Positions 22,093 to 34,200 of a DNA stretch of 64,000 bases are shown one piece after another. Numbering within the stretch: the first letter of the stretch is position 1; every line of letters starts with the position of its first letter. Source of the DNA: Tanypteryx hageni (Eukaryota > Arthropoda > Insecta > Odonata > Petaluridae); the NCBI GenBank assembly GCA_028673005.1, contig CM054113.1, forward strand, positions 212,713,504 to 212,777,503, read 5' to 3'. The notes beneath the pieces are model-generated. The model did no database searches and had not been told where the DNA came from. It worked only from the letters and a program-made list of their open reading frames with translations. A program made the translations under genes and the position numbers.

Positions 22093-22381
22093 AAAGTCTG
22101 ACAAACTGAAGTAAACCTAATATTTGTACATATTTCAAGTCATTCCATTTGCTCCTATTGTACATAACATAAGTTTATTTATGATAATGGTCAGCATCTT
22201 TGTATATTGAGGCAAATGTTTGTAACAGCCTAAAATGTATTAATTTAACTAGAAAATATTTATACATTGTCAAAATTACATGTTGTCTTTTCTAATATAT
22301 TTGTTGTTGAAGTCTTATTTTTTGTGTGAACAGATCAACATCATTGAAAAAATCAACTTGAGATATTGTTTGATCTTGCAA

Positions 22382-22387
22382 AATAAA
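22382..22387 (+). terminator. Poly(A) signal of second LRR gene
   Basis: AATAAA in gcaaaataaaatatatg, 290 bases after the stop codon. Confidence 0.65.
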
Positions 22388-22389
22388 AT

Positions 22390-23431
22390 ATATGACTTCT
22401 AATTAAACAGTTTATTACTGCCAATTAAGTCATTCATTGCAATTGTAAGACTTTTCAATGTACCAATCAAGCAAGGAGGGCAGTTGCCTCCCTCTGAATC
22501 AGGCCTGTGTCAAGGAAAAACAATTATTTATGTCTGGTTAGGTCAGAGGATTAACGCAGTAATTTTTCTGAGGCCAGCAAGCAGGTAGGGACCTCCTGCA
22601 ATATGCTTGAAACAAACCACCAGGGCTGTGCAAGGATATCTTGGGGCCTGAGTGCAAAACTTCTTTTTGGGCTCTCCCACCTCAAATTTTTGTATATAAT
22701 TTTTTACTGATTTGTTTTAAAAAACTATTAGTATATTAAAATAAAATTATCTGTAACTCTAAATTCTCATTTTGATTTATTACAAGAAAATACAAAGATC
22801 ACAATAAAAAACGACAATTTTTATTCCAGTTTGTAAGTAAAGTACAGTTTGAGTATATTCTTATTTATTTATTTGCAGTAGATTCTACCCATAATCAATC
22901 ACGTGATAATATTTTTATTAATCGATATTTCTCTATCGAAACGTAGTAAGGTTTCGATCTTTTATATATGTATACGATTTTGTTTTTGTCTTATTGGTTG
23001 CTTTCTCTTAATTGAGCAGTATCTCCAGTCATGATGCTTACCTATGTTATTATGTTCCAATTTTCTTTGTTAAAAAAATTGTGGCTGTATAGTGACTATA
23101 GACTCACCCAGTATATATAAGTAGACGCAGGTATCTTCTTCTACTCTAATTCCTATACCTTAATGCTCCTTCGCGATTTATTCAGCGTGAGATCAATATA
23201 TGTTCCGTAAAATCCATTGTTCTTCATTTATATTCAAGTTTTTACTGTTAAATTTTAAATATAATTTCAATGCAAATGACAACCTATTCTACGCTACGTA
23301 TTATGGTGAACAAAGAATACTTTGGTGTATTATTTATATAATACTACCTATTTTCATTTCCATTAATAGAACCTCGGGAACGAATTAAATCTTATAACGT
23401 CATTTCTTAGGGAGCGTTCACACTGTATGCA
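22390..23431. other. Intergenic stretch with hAT-like end fragment
   Basis: No gene. At 22624 the phrase cagggctgtgcaagg, followed by ttggggcctgagtgcaaaac, looks like a hAT left terminus related to the one at 29727 on the other strand. No partner end was found nearby, so boundaries cannot be given. Confidence 0.45.
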
Positions 23432-23708
23432 TAGGGCCGGCCAAGTACTTTCTGGGGCCTGGATGCAAGCAAGGTTTTGGAACCCCCTATGAAATAAAAC
23501 CTGCCATTTTGTACACATTAATGTTTCAGCTTAGAGAGAACATGTACTTATAATTATAAAGTAACTATAATGTTAATTAATTCAATAAAAAAGCAAAAAA
23601 ATTGTTTAAATATGTAAATATATTATTTATACTCAACATTTGGAGGCCCTTCAAAATCGGGGGCCCGGATGCCTTGCATCTGCAGCATCCCCCAATTGGC
23701 AGGCCCTG
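23432..23708. mobile_element. hAT-type MITE (277 bp)
   Basis: The left end is TAGGGCCGGCCAA (a CAGGGCC end with the first base changed). The right end read inward is CAGGGCCTGCCAATT. The flanking 8-mers tgtatgca and tatataca differ only by two transitions. No coding content. Confidence 0.65.
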
Positions 23709-23989
23709 TATATACATGTATGATATATACAAATCTTATACATGTATAGATAGAAATCTAGAAATGTCTTACGTTGTTTATGAGTGAGCGTGCGTTAGTG
23801 TCTTACAAGGAGAGGACACGGTAGTGGGGTCACGGATTTTTATGAAACGTGGTAGGTGTATAGCTCTGGATTCCAGGATCACTGCAAACCCCCCTTTTGG
23901 GCGTATACGGCTTTTTAGTTTTTCCGAAAATCGCGATTAAATATTACAATTTCTCGTCAACTGCTATAGATAGCATAATACACGCCAAA
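23709..23989. other. Non-coding stretch
   Basis: Contains gaaacgtggtaggtgtatag and other repeat-like phrases, probably part of the element that carries family R copy 3. No gene. Confidence 0.35.
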
Positions 23990-24165
23990 TTCATTAAGTA
24001 ATTTTCTTTCGTGCGCACGCAACATTTGGTAAATGAAGGGAAATGGATTATCTACGACAAAGAAATGAACGTAAATACGTCTATTTTCTTTATGCATACA
24101 CAGCGTTTGTAAGTGAAAAGAAATGGGTAATTTACGACTAAAGAATGCACGTGAACATAAAGGTT
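23990..24165 (+). repeat. Dispersed repeat family R, copy 3 (tandem part only)
   Basis: Two related units of about 78 bases. The first has ttttctttcgtgcgcacgc and ggaaatggattatctacgac; the second has tttctttatgcatacacagc and gaaatgggtaatttacgac. They match the tandem ends of the copies at 5948 and 12105, but the upstream portion differs. Confidence 0.7.
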
Positions 24166-24264
24166 ATACTACAACTATTTGAGTGATATATGTTTTAAAT
24201 TATTGTCGATTGTTTTATTAATTACAACTGATTAGGAAATAAGTCGGTAAATCAAATATTCGTT

Positions 24265-26014
24265 ATTTCCTTGGCATAACAACATCAAACCTTTTTGGAA
24301 TCATGTTAATTCTTTGAGGAAAGACAACGTACTTCCTAATCACATGTATATAGAATCTGAGGTAGCTCAAGATGGACAAGCTATAGCAAATCTTTTTGCC
24401 AAGTACTTTAGTTGTGTTTACAGCTCAAACTCAGATATGAATAATGATTTGAACTTTAAAGAGGACAATACTACACATATACGTATATGCAAGGTGACAT
24501 CTGATGACATTTTGAAAAAGTTAAAATCTGTCGATATTAAAAAAGGTCCAGGTCCTGACAACATTTCCCCACTTTTGATTAAAGAATGCTCCAGTGTATT
24601 AATTTTTCCACTACTCATACTTTTTAATATGTCACTTTCCTCGGGTGAATTTCCAAGCCAATGGAAAATAAGTCACGTTGTTCCAATTTATAAAAAAGGC
24701 AAGAAATCTGATATTACTAATTATTGACCTGTGTCTATTCAATCATGTCTCTCTAAATTGTTCGAAAGCTTAGTTCTCGATATGCTAACTCCACTTTTAA
24801 AAAATATTATCATTGATCAACAACATGGGTTTATGGCAAATCGTTCTACTGTTACCAATTAATTAGTTTATGAAGAAAATATTTATAGTGCCATAAACAA
24901 TAATTTGCAAGTTGACGCTGTTTATACAGACTTTAGTAAGGCTTTTGATACAGTGGACCATGGTTTACTGATTAGTAAATTAGAATCTGTAGGCATCAGA
25001 GGTACTATGTTGTCTTGGCTACGTAGTTATTTAGTTGGTAGACAGCAGTATGTTAAAGTTAAATCCTTTTTTTCATATACATTTGATGTGACATCAGGAG
25101 TCCCCCAGGGCTCCCATTTGGGACCATTATTATTTAACATTTTTGTTAATGATATAGTCAATTATGTGCAAAACGTGCATATACTTCTCTTTGCAGATGA
25201 TTTAAAAATTTATAAAACGGTACATTCCTCTAGCGATTGCGATATTTTACAATTGGCTGTGAATAACTTGTTTAGATGGTGTACCACCAACAAAATGCAA
25301 TTGAATATTTCAAAATGTAATGTCATTACCTTTCATAAGTGCAAATATCCTGTTTTGGAATGTTATTTTATAAATGACACAGCACTTAAAAGAGTTAACA
25401 AAATTAGGGATTTGGGTGTGATTTTTGATTCTTCCCTTACCTTTTCTAGCCATATTAATACTGTTGTAAAGAAGGGGTTACAAATGCTTGGATTCATCTC
25501 CAGGAATACTAGTATGTTCCAAAATGTCACATCTTTAAAGTTACTGTATTGCTCCCTGGTAAGACCCCATTTAGAATATGCTTCACCTGTGTGGTCACCA
25601 TATTACCAAAGCCATTCTTACTCAATAGAGAAAGTTCAGCATAAATTTTTAAGGCTGGTTAACTTCAAACTCGGGAATTGTACATCGGACATACGGTATC
25701 AACATCTTCTATGTAGCCTCAACTTAAAAACACTACACTTTCGTCGCGAAATCTTGGATGTTGTAACATTACTAAAAAGAGTAAATTCCAGTTATGATTG
25801 CCCCAACCTATTATCATTAATTCAGTTTCACGTACCATCTTATAATACTAGATCCACAGATACATTTTTTAACAATGCTTGTACTACAAATTATATATAC
25901 CACTCACCAATAAACCGTCTTCAATGTTTAGGTAACCTATTTTTATCTTATAGTTTTATAGACATTTTTGAAACTACTGTTAAACAAATTAAGGCAATTC
26001 ATGAATTTAGGTAA
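24265..26014 (+). pseudogene. LINE reverse transcriptase, Jockey/CR1-like, two stops
   Basis: One reading frame runs from PWHNNIKPFWNHVNSLRKDN through to IKAIHEFR with only two internal stops: TGA at 24725-24727 and TAA at 24860-24862. Landmarks in order: IKKGPGPDNISP, the IPIYKKGKKSDITNY-type box, TDFSKAFDTVDH, SGVPQGSHLGPLLFNIFVND, FADD (the catalytic box, usually YADD), LGVIFDSSLTFSSHI and a C-terminal YCSLVRPHLEYASPVWSP. The first stop sits where an Arg codon is expected (Y.PVSI), consistent with a CGA to TGA transition. The endonuclease and ORF1 are missing, so it is 5' truncated. It is young compared with most remnants here. Confidence 0.9.
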
Positions 26015-26461
26015 TATTTGTGTGCTTTGGTGGTTATATTTTATATAAAATGCAATAAGTTTATTACTGTTTTGTAACTACAACTTCAATGAATATATGT
26101 ATTTGATTTAATGTAACATTTTACTATATTTATTTTATTTGTGCTATTATATGTTTTATATATCTTTGTAAATGGGTAACTTACTACCCGTGTATTATGA
26201 TTAGTGTACTCTGGTTGGTAAGAGAATATACAGGAGGAGCGGGCAGCAAGTCCGGCGGGGAGTTCCCCCACTCCAACGGAGAGCACTGTGCCACCGCCTA
26301 GCTGGCTCGGTCACAAGACGTGGAACGCATGCACACTGCATGCTTTTCTCCCCCCTCACCTACCCTCTCCCACACTTGAGAATATCGACCGTTGGGGCCA
26401 AGTTCAGTTTGGCTCGGCCGGCCTTCAAGCTAGAGGCTTGGTGTAGTATTGGTGAGCATGA
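26015..26461. other. LINE 3' flank and GC-richer stretch before ZMYM1-like hAT
   Basis: 26015-26200 is AT-rich, probably LINE 3' UTR. 26220-26460 is GC-richer with phrases such as gcaagtccggcggggagttc and acaagacgtggaacgc. It probably belongs to the 5' region of the hAT element whose coding begins at 26462. Confidence 0.4.
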
Positions 26462-28560
26462 ATGTTTCAATTCTCTGCAATGAATACGATAAGTGCTTTA
26501 TTAAAACAGCCGTTTTCATCGTTGTCTTACGATAAAAGAAGAAGACCCCTCCCTAATTTGAATTTAGTTAAAAATCAACAATGTGCCAACAAACAGGAAA
26601 GGTATTGTAAATTTAATGTGGATATTTATTCGAAGAACAATTGGGTGTGATGAAAAAAATGTGTTTTTTTGTTTTCCTTGTGTTCTTTTCCAAGATGTCA
26701 ACTGGTCGAGGAACGGGATTTCGAACTTGGTACACATTTGGGAATATATGAGGGCTCACGAAAAATCTAAACAACATATGAACAATGTTTTGAGTTTATC
26801 ATTGCTGGGTTAAACAAATATTCAAAGTCAGTTTAACTCACAGTATCGGCTAGCTATATCCAAACATAACGAACAAGTAGATAAAAATAGGTACCTATTA
26901 AATTTGATTATAAATTGTATACGTTTTTATGGGGCATTAGCATTGAGATGGCATGATGAATCGGATGAGTCACAAAATAAGGGAGTTTTTCGTGAGTTAA
27001 TCAAATTTAGTTCTGAGTTAGATAAAAACTTACAAGTTCACCTTTGTCAATCAGCTGTGTTTAAATGTGTCTAAAACTATACAGAATGAGTTGCTGGAAT
27101 GCATGTTAGAAGTATACCACGAAGAAGTTCGCAAATAAATGAAAAAAGCAGATTATGTAGCATTGAGAGCCGATTAAACTACTGACATGTCATGTCAATT
27201 TCAGTTAGTCATTGTATTACGTTACATTGTAGGCAGAGAACTGGTAGAAAGGTTCGTTAATCCTAACGGACATGATGCTCATACAATCGCAGATTGTATT
27301 TTAAAACAACTCGACCCCCTAATTGGTGACAGTCTGAATAAACTTATAGCACAAAGGTTTGATGGTGCTTCTGTTATGAGTGGACGTTTAAATGGAGTTC
27401 AGAAACTGATAAAAGACTTGTATTCACTTGCTAATTTCGACCACCACCATCAGGCCCGACGAGAGGAGGAGGGGTGAGAGCTCTACAGTACCCGGGCCCG
27501 CAATTCTTCAAGGGGCCCGGCCGATTATACTGCTATGTGGCTATGTTGTATACTTGTAATGTTGACAAGACGTTAACAAAAATTAGAGTGACCAGTGGTT
27601 TCCTGGTATTCCTGGTGTTAACATCCATTTATCGTGGTCATTTATATGGTATTAATATGTACTATGTATGTATTTAATATTTTAGTGCAACCAGCATAAA
27701 TTATATGGACATATATTTTCAAGATGTTTAATTGGCATTAACAATAAAGGTAAGTAATCGCTAGCTATTTATTTATATCTTTAGTTGTATTTATATAAGC
27801 AACAATATTTTTATTGATAATTACTCACAAGTCAAATACTGTATTTACTCATATACTCGTTATATTTGTTTCATTTTTATATTAGATTCATTAATTGTTT
27901 TGGCTATTCATGATTTACACGTTATTTTTTCAATAAATATAATCAATTTTTTTCAGAAATGACTTGTTGCTTTTTAACCCTCATATGTACATGCGGACAC
28001 ACCCACATACACACACAAGGTGGGCCAGTCACACACTTTGCACCAGGGCCCGCGTTGGCTCTCGACGCCCCTGCCCACCGTAATCACAGAAATAAAAGAT
28101 AGATTTCAATTTACTGCACACCTCGTGGACACGAATCTATTTGTGGTCGAAGAATTTCATAATTACAGCAAAAAAATTCCCTGACACGTATCTCAGTGAA
28201 ATAATTGAAAAGTAACCTTTTTTGGAAAAAAAGAGACTGAAGAGTGAACTTTAAGTTTTTTATGAAAGAGAGGAATTGAGAGCAGTTTCTGGTGCAGTAC
28301 CATTTCTGTCGCTAATTTTGGGTGATGATTTGTGTGAAACATTTCATGAGACTATACAGCTTTTAAAAGTGTTGATCACGATACCAATGTTGACATCAGA
28401 AGCAGAAACGGTGCTTTTCAATGATGAAAAGAATAAAGACTTTTCTTAGGAATAGTATGAAAGAAGAAAGACTAAGTGCTTTAGGCATGCTATCATGTGA
28501 AAAACTTTTTTAAATAACATAGATAGCTTCAACAGAAAAGTTATTGATTTATTTTCTAAA
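26462..28560 (+). pseudogene. ZMYM1-like hAT transposase remnant, interrupted
   Basis: The N-terminus has NWVCDEKNVFFCFPCVLF and HEKSKQHMNNVLS, a TTF-type zinc-finger signature, with a frameshift near 26640. The middle (27187-27440) reads QRFDGASVMSGRLNGVQKLI, a diagnostic hAT core phrase. After a 623-bp insertion at 27451-28073 coding resumes with ITEIKDRFQFTAHL and ends in the dimerisation phrase RIKTFLRNSMKEERLSALGM near 28490. Multiple stops and frameshifts lie between. This pattern is typical of zinc finger MYM-type protein 1-like transposase genes in animals. Dead copy. Confidence 0.85.
27451..28073. mobile_element. hAT MITE inserted in ZMYM1-like hAT (623 bp)
   Basis: Ends are CAGGCCCGACGAGAGG on the left and, read inward, CAGGGGCGTCGAGAGC on the right. 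The flanking 8-mers accaccat and cccaccgt match at 6 of 8. The insertion breaks the surrounding transposase, so it is younger than the host copy. The interior is AT-rich and non-coding. Confidence 0.75.
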
Positions 28561-29027
28561 TGTTGTTGTATTATAATTTTAAGTTTTTTTAACATGTTGG
28601 CCCTACCAGTTGAAACAGCCACTGGCTGCCACTGACTATTGGCCCATCATTTTTAATTTCTTATACATAATACTAAGCCATTAATATTTATTGATTTCAT
28701 ATATGATTGCATAAAACCTAAATAATGCCTCCGCTTTGCATTTATGCACGCATGCTGTGTGCATCATTCCCCTCTTGTTAAATCACTCATTATTGATTTA
28801 TATTCACCGTGGCTACTTTTTTTGCACAAAAAATTTCTGATCCACCATCAAAATTTCTTTTTTGCTACTTGGTTGTTAATTACAAATTTGCAGCAGCACA
28901 AATGAACAGATATTCTTCATTCAAGGACATATTGTCTACTGACTTGTCTAACCAATGTGAACGCTTCAAAAATTTATACTTGTATTATACGTGTATTAGA
29001 TTTTTACATACTAAATCATATACAAAT
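28561..29027. other. Non-coding stretch
   Basis: AT-rich. The 101-codon plus frame at 28809-29114 lacks any domain I recognise, and its end lies opposite the minus-strand hAT remnant that follows. Confidence 0.4.
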
Positions 29028-29727
29028 CTAGGAAAAGTTATACTTGTATATGGATTTGTCGTATACATGTGTATAGTGGGAACATACCTTTATGGAACTA
29101 CGTGTTCCGAATAGTGCTGTTTCAGTTAGCGCTCGATTTTCCTGGCACCAATTAAGAGCATTAATCAGGGAGTGGGTGTATTTGGTAATTTGATTCACAT
29201 AATTGAGAATATCATACCATACAATTATAGAAATGATAAACGGCAATGTTTGAATCTTCTTTAGTCAACTATTAGCTTCTGAGACAATTGCATTGTCCTT
29301 TGCTGAATGTATTAGCTCTTCTAAAGCCTCGTAAGTTTTTTTAACTGCAATCTAATCTTTAACCTATTGAATTCTAACTTCCCATCTTGTGTCACTCAGT
29401 GCTTTTAATGTTATTTTTAAATTTTTACATAATATATCCCACCTAATGGTCGGTGCAAAAATATTGCATACAAACGTTGAATAATGCCAAAAAAAGTTTG
29501 CATGCCATACAACTTGAAGCTGCATTTCAAAGAAAAAGGTTGAAAGAATGAGCTACACATGGTATGTATAATGCGTAGATTAGGATGAGACTAAAATTGC
29601 ATATAATAATGCTAATAAAAACACAAAACCCTTGGAAATCTTTTTTTGCTAGATCACTACAGGGTCCCTGAAGTCGGGGGGCCCTGGTGCAACACACCCG
29701 ATGCACCCCCCCTTTGCATGGCCCTGC
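29028..29727 (-). pseudogene. Second ZMYM1-like hAT remnant with terminal end
   Basis: Read leftward from about 29410 it gives ALSDTRWEVRIQ, then TYEALEELIHSAKDNA, then PFIISIIVWYDILNYVNQIT and NALNWCQENRA, all resembling the central part of ZMYM1-like transposases (the 'LSDTRWE' motif). The outer right end at 29727, read inward, is CAGGGCCATGCAAAGG, a hAT terminus. Stops are frequent and the other terminus was not found. Confidence 0.7.
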
Positions 29728-30187
29728 AAACTACTAAAATATTATGCCCACCACACCTGACTGTGGGAGCTTGCCTATCCCCTTGCCTCCCCCTGGAAAA
29801 GTTCCAGCAGATGTCCATGGTATCAATGTTTGTATGCCAAAAATAACCCAGAAGTTTCAAAAATAGCCTATGAGATTCTTTAAATCTAATTTAGTCCATA
29901 AAATTATCCTTATTTTTTTAACACTCATACTCAGTTCCATCTGCATTAAAAGGGTTTCTTGGGGATATAGCACAATGAAGTAAAAATTATATGGTAAAAA
30001 AATTCAACAAATTATGTTCTAAGGTTGATTATCAAGTATGCAATATGAAATTTAATATTTTAGATTGAGAATTTCCCATCAACATTCAAAAGTGGGATTT
30101 TTAAAACAGCTGATATAATTTCAAAATATAATTGCATGATATTTTTTAAATTTCAAATTCACTTTGTTCTCTCATGTCTAAACAAGT
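29728..30187. other. Non-coding stretch
   Basis: AT-rich. No coding sequence or repeat structure recognised. Confidence 0.4.
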
Positions 30188-30189
30188 AG

Positions 30190-30681
30190 TTAAATGTAAT
30201 AGCTGTTAATTCACAGTCTCATAAGTTGATAGCCACACTATCATGTTTTTTAATTTTATTATATTCCATTATTGAAGATCACCAAAATATTCTGGTTGTA
30301 GAACTCAAGTTTATTTATTATAAAGAAATACATTTTATACAAAAAGAAAGAACAATTTATCAGATACTTATTTTAATACATTATATTTGCTGTAAAATAA
30401 AGGAGACTGAAAACACTGCACCAATCATTGAATTTATTGAGTCCTTACACTTGAAGGATATATTAATTTGTCATTATAATTATTTCATAATCATCCCAAA
30501 TTGCATGATTCTTAATATTAAACTATTTTCAGAAACAGGCCTAGATTTCAACAATAACTTCACGATGAAACATCCATCAAATCTTTTTCTACAGATTCTA
30601 TATGAAAATTTTAACTATACTCCTGCTCATCTAAAACAACTATGCACTTTGCAGATGGCCATTAAAATACTAGAACGCTAA
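30190..30681 (+). CDS. Hypothetical AT-rich ORF, possible terminal exon
   Basis: Open from a TAG at 30187 to a TAA at 30679-30681, at least 151 codons in very AT-rich DNA. No ATG start is evident, but ttaattcacag| at 30216 could be a splice acceptor, so it may be the last coding exon of a gene whose other exons I cannot find. The C-terminus, YTPAHLKQLCTLQMAIKILE, faintly resembles the P..L..LC....I pattern of a SOCS box. That is a weak pattern match without the Cul-box. It could equally be a chance ORF or a decayed element. It ends 484 bases before the ADHFE1-type start. Confidence 0.25.
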   Translation, partial: LNVIAVNSQSHKLIATLSCFLILLYSIIEDHQNILVVELKFIYYKEIHFIQKERTIYQILILIHYICCKIKETENTAPIIEFIESLHLKDILICHYNYFIIIPNCMILNIKLFSETGLDFNNNFTMKHPSNLFLQILYENFNYTPAHLKQLCTLQMAIKILER

Positions 30682-31164
30682 GCAATTAATCTTAACACTA
30701 ATAATACATCCTTGCACTTCAGAAAATTTCAAAAAGGAAATTGATATAAAGTTTAAGCAAGTTATACGTGTATTTTTAAATATCATGTTTATAAATTTTA
30801 AGCTGAATATCCAGCTAAACTTTTATAAGCAGATTTTTCCTCTGAAAGCATCAAGGGAAATGTGCTGCACCATATATAAAATTCAAGAATTAATTTAAGC
30901 TTATTTGAAAAGGCGTCTAAAAATGAGGGGGATGATAATATGCTTTTAATAATTATTTCTGATCGATGTATTAAATACTTTTAAATTTGGCGCCGCTTAC
31001 CTTATGAAATGTTATTCAACGCGATGGTTTATTTAAAAAAATCATTAGTGGCTGGACAAACTGAAATAATGAACTTGTTTTTTATCAATTTTTACAAAAT
31101 ATAACTGATTAAATGTTGAGAATTTATTAGGTGAGATTTATCAATCGTTCACAAGTCAAAAAAC
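30682..31164. promoter_or_regulatory. Upstream region of ADHFE1-type gene
   Basis: AT-rich. It must contain the promoter and 5' UTR of the gene that starts at 31165. No clear TATA box or CpG island was seen. Confidence 0.4.
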
Positions 31165-31217
31165 ATGGCTCCACGTAAGAGGGTGTTAGATCTCATTAAG
31201 GTTATTAACAGTGTTTC
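31165..31217 (+). CDS. ADHFE1: ADHFE1-type exon 1
   Basis: Encodes the first 17 residues plus two bases of codon 18. The donor is gtaagt. Lys/Arg-rich targeting segment. Confidence 0.85.
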
Positions 31218-34200
31218 GTAAGTATTCGTAAATTTGTATTAATAAATACCGCATTCAAATAACTGAATTTGTTCTTAATTCTTCTAATGATAGTAACTCG
31301 GTTCTTATAGGTGTCAAAAGATGTCGAACCTCGCTCGTAGTAGTTTTGCGTATTACTAATTAGCATTAATTTTTGCAGATGCCGATGCCCATCACATTCT
31401 CACACAGGTACCAGCTATGTTCTTCCGAAAATTTCACCAGATCAACGTTTTCAGACTACTTCCATAGCTGATCAGAAGCCCTCCACCGACTATGCTTTTG
31501 AGGTATATACGAAGTAATTTAAGAAAAACCCTCATTAATATAGTTAATGTGTATTTACCAAATTGAAATTGTATTGTTATTAATTGAAAATTTTTATATG
31601 GAATTTAGCTTAATGCACTCCCATGTTCATTAAATCGAATACTTTAGTTTTAAACTTTTGTTCTTTCGGGAAATAACCTTAGTTTGATAATTCGGTCACA
31701 TTTACAATAACGGGGTAATGGCATATAACGAATCTCATTTTATTACAACATGTGGTGACATAGTTTCGCAGTGTAATTGTGTTTTGCACCTCAAGTGTAA
31801 TTTATGTTTATATCGTTTATGCTTTTTGCCCATCCGGCTGAATTCAGTCACACAAGCTTTTTATGGAGCTTTATAATGCCTTGCGTTTAGCTAAGAAAAG
31901 CTGAAGATTTCGAAGCAGGTGGCAACATCCAACATAGTTATAAAAAAAGTTTAAGGCAAAAATAGGTGTAATACATATCGTACAAAATCATCTATGCATA
32001 AATAGACCGATATTTAATGCGCATGCTCGAGATAGGTGTCGGCGAGTCATATATTTCGCAAACCTTAATCTTTGATGATATACTCCACATTAAAAAGTAC
32101 TGTTATTGGAAGGAGTGTTCTTGTATCTCGAATTGAATAAGTTATTCGGAGAAATTTTTACAAATTCTCATTTAAAAAAATATGATGTTAGTTTTGTTCA
32201 TTTGAAGTCTCAGTAGTGATTCAAAAATTAATTAAAATTAATTTAATCCAATAAAACTTAGCCTATCAGGTGTTTTTTCTTCATCGTTTAAGCCCATAAA
32301 TCAGTCTCCTCAGTGATGACAATCACAAATAAATTCAATTATTTTCTTTTGACTCATTAATTGTCTTGAATCAATAAGAAATATTGTTAGGGCATTGCAA
32401 ATTTAGGTTTCTTTAGCTTTTCTCTTGCTGGTAAAGCATGGTCTCCAGCCAATAAGCCTTTAAATACAAACTCTTGAAGTGAATTTTAAAAAGCTTGTTG
32501 ATAGCATCATTGAGAACTTAAGTTGCGATGGCATCTACCTAGGTGTGATAACAAGATCAATATTCATTGCCCTAATTGAATGCATAACTTCAGGATTTGT
32601 ATCCTTTGGAAGCATTCCTATTTTTCTTAACAGGGCACATTATCTTCCATTCCAAACGTAACGAATCCCTAATAAATTTTCTTGACATCCACTCCTTATC
32701 ATGACATTAACTATTATTTATTATTCCAGCAGGCAGTTGGTCCTTGGGCATTGTTTTTCAGTTTAAGATTATATGTGGTGAAATTTTTGCCATCTGCTAT
32801 CCCAGGCAACATTACTGTAATTTGCAGTTGCAGTGTAGCTTTTACTATCACAGATTTTGCACTTTCATCATCAAGAATGTGATTGGATTGTATATCAAAG
32901 AAAACAAGTTTTGTCAGCATTGCCTATCTGACTTAATACATAATTTTATTTGTGTACAAATTTTAGTTGACCATTGATTTTTTAAGGATGAAATTTCAGG
33001 AAAACAAACTGTAAATGTATTATTTTTCACTTATTGCATATATTAATCTATTTTAACACTTAGTGTGGTTGCTGTGCAAAAGTTATATTTTATATAATAC
33101 AATTAACTACAGTTTAAAAATATATATAATAGGCATAATACCAGTTTATAATTAACATTAAGCAATTAAAAAAATATTGAAGGGAAATGGTTAATGTGCA
33201 TTTTAAATCTCTTCATACCTTAGATGGCATGTTCAACCATTCGATATGGCCTTGGAGTTACAAGAGAAATTGGAATGGACATGGCTAACATGAAAACTAA
33301 GAATGTTTGTGTTATGACTGACCCTCACCTTGCGAAGCTTCAACCTTTGAAGTCTACTGTTGATTCTCTAACTAAATATGGGATTAAATTTGAAGTGTAT
33401 GACAGAGTAAGGGTGGAGCCAACAGAAGCAAGGTGAGTACCAACTCTGAAGCATCCATTTATAGAAAGTATTATTTTATATAGATAGGGTGACCAGTCAT
33501 ACTCTTTTTAATCCCTAAATACTATGTATGTACTCCTTTTTCTTAATTATGTCAATATACTCTTTTTTTAATAAATGGTTTTTTCTTAAGAGTAAAAAAA
33601 TAACTATAATAAGTGATAACATATTGGATGGTCTGTATGGGTGTAAATAAGACAGTGTCTTTTGCCTTTTTATTGGTTAACATACAGTGACGTAACTAAT
33701 CTCCCTACTGGGGAGGACGGCAGCATGAACTATTTGGGAGGCACCATAATCATCAAAATATTTTGAGGAGCACACTAAAATTTAAAAAATGCAATAAAAA
33801 TAATCTGAAAAAATTGTTTTAGCTAATTTGTATTGCAATTGTCATATGAATGGAAACATATTTTATTAAGGACAAAAATGTAAAATACTTGATTAATTAA
33901 TTTTTTAAATGTAGTATACAGCAGAGGGACCAAGGACTTATAAAGGAGGACTGAGGCTCCCCCTCCCCCCACCCAGGCCCTTCCCAAGTTACATCCCTGT
34001 TAACATAACCTTACAATTTAGTACAAACTTTACATCTGTCAAAGTGTCGTTGTATTCCCCATGTTAGTCTTTCTAGTTATGTATTAAGAGGCGATCACTT
34101 TTTAGTATTCGAGTTTAAAACTAAAAATGTGACTAAACTATTATAATACCAATATTAACACTCAACTACATCTTATTTATTTGTTATTGATTTAAGTTAT

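Noticed and set aside
28809..29114. A 101-codon plus-strand gene
   Set aside because: No domain is recognised and its 3' part overlaps the minus-strand ZMYM1-like hAT remnant.
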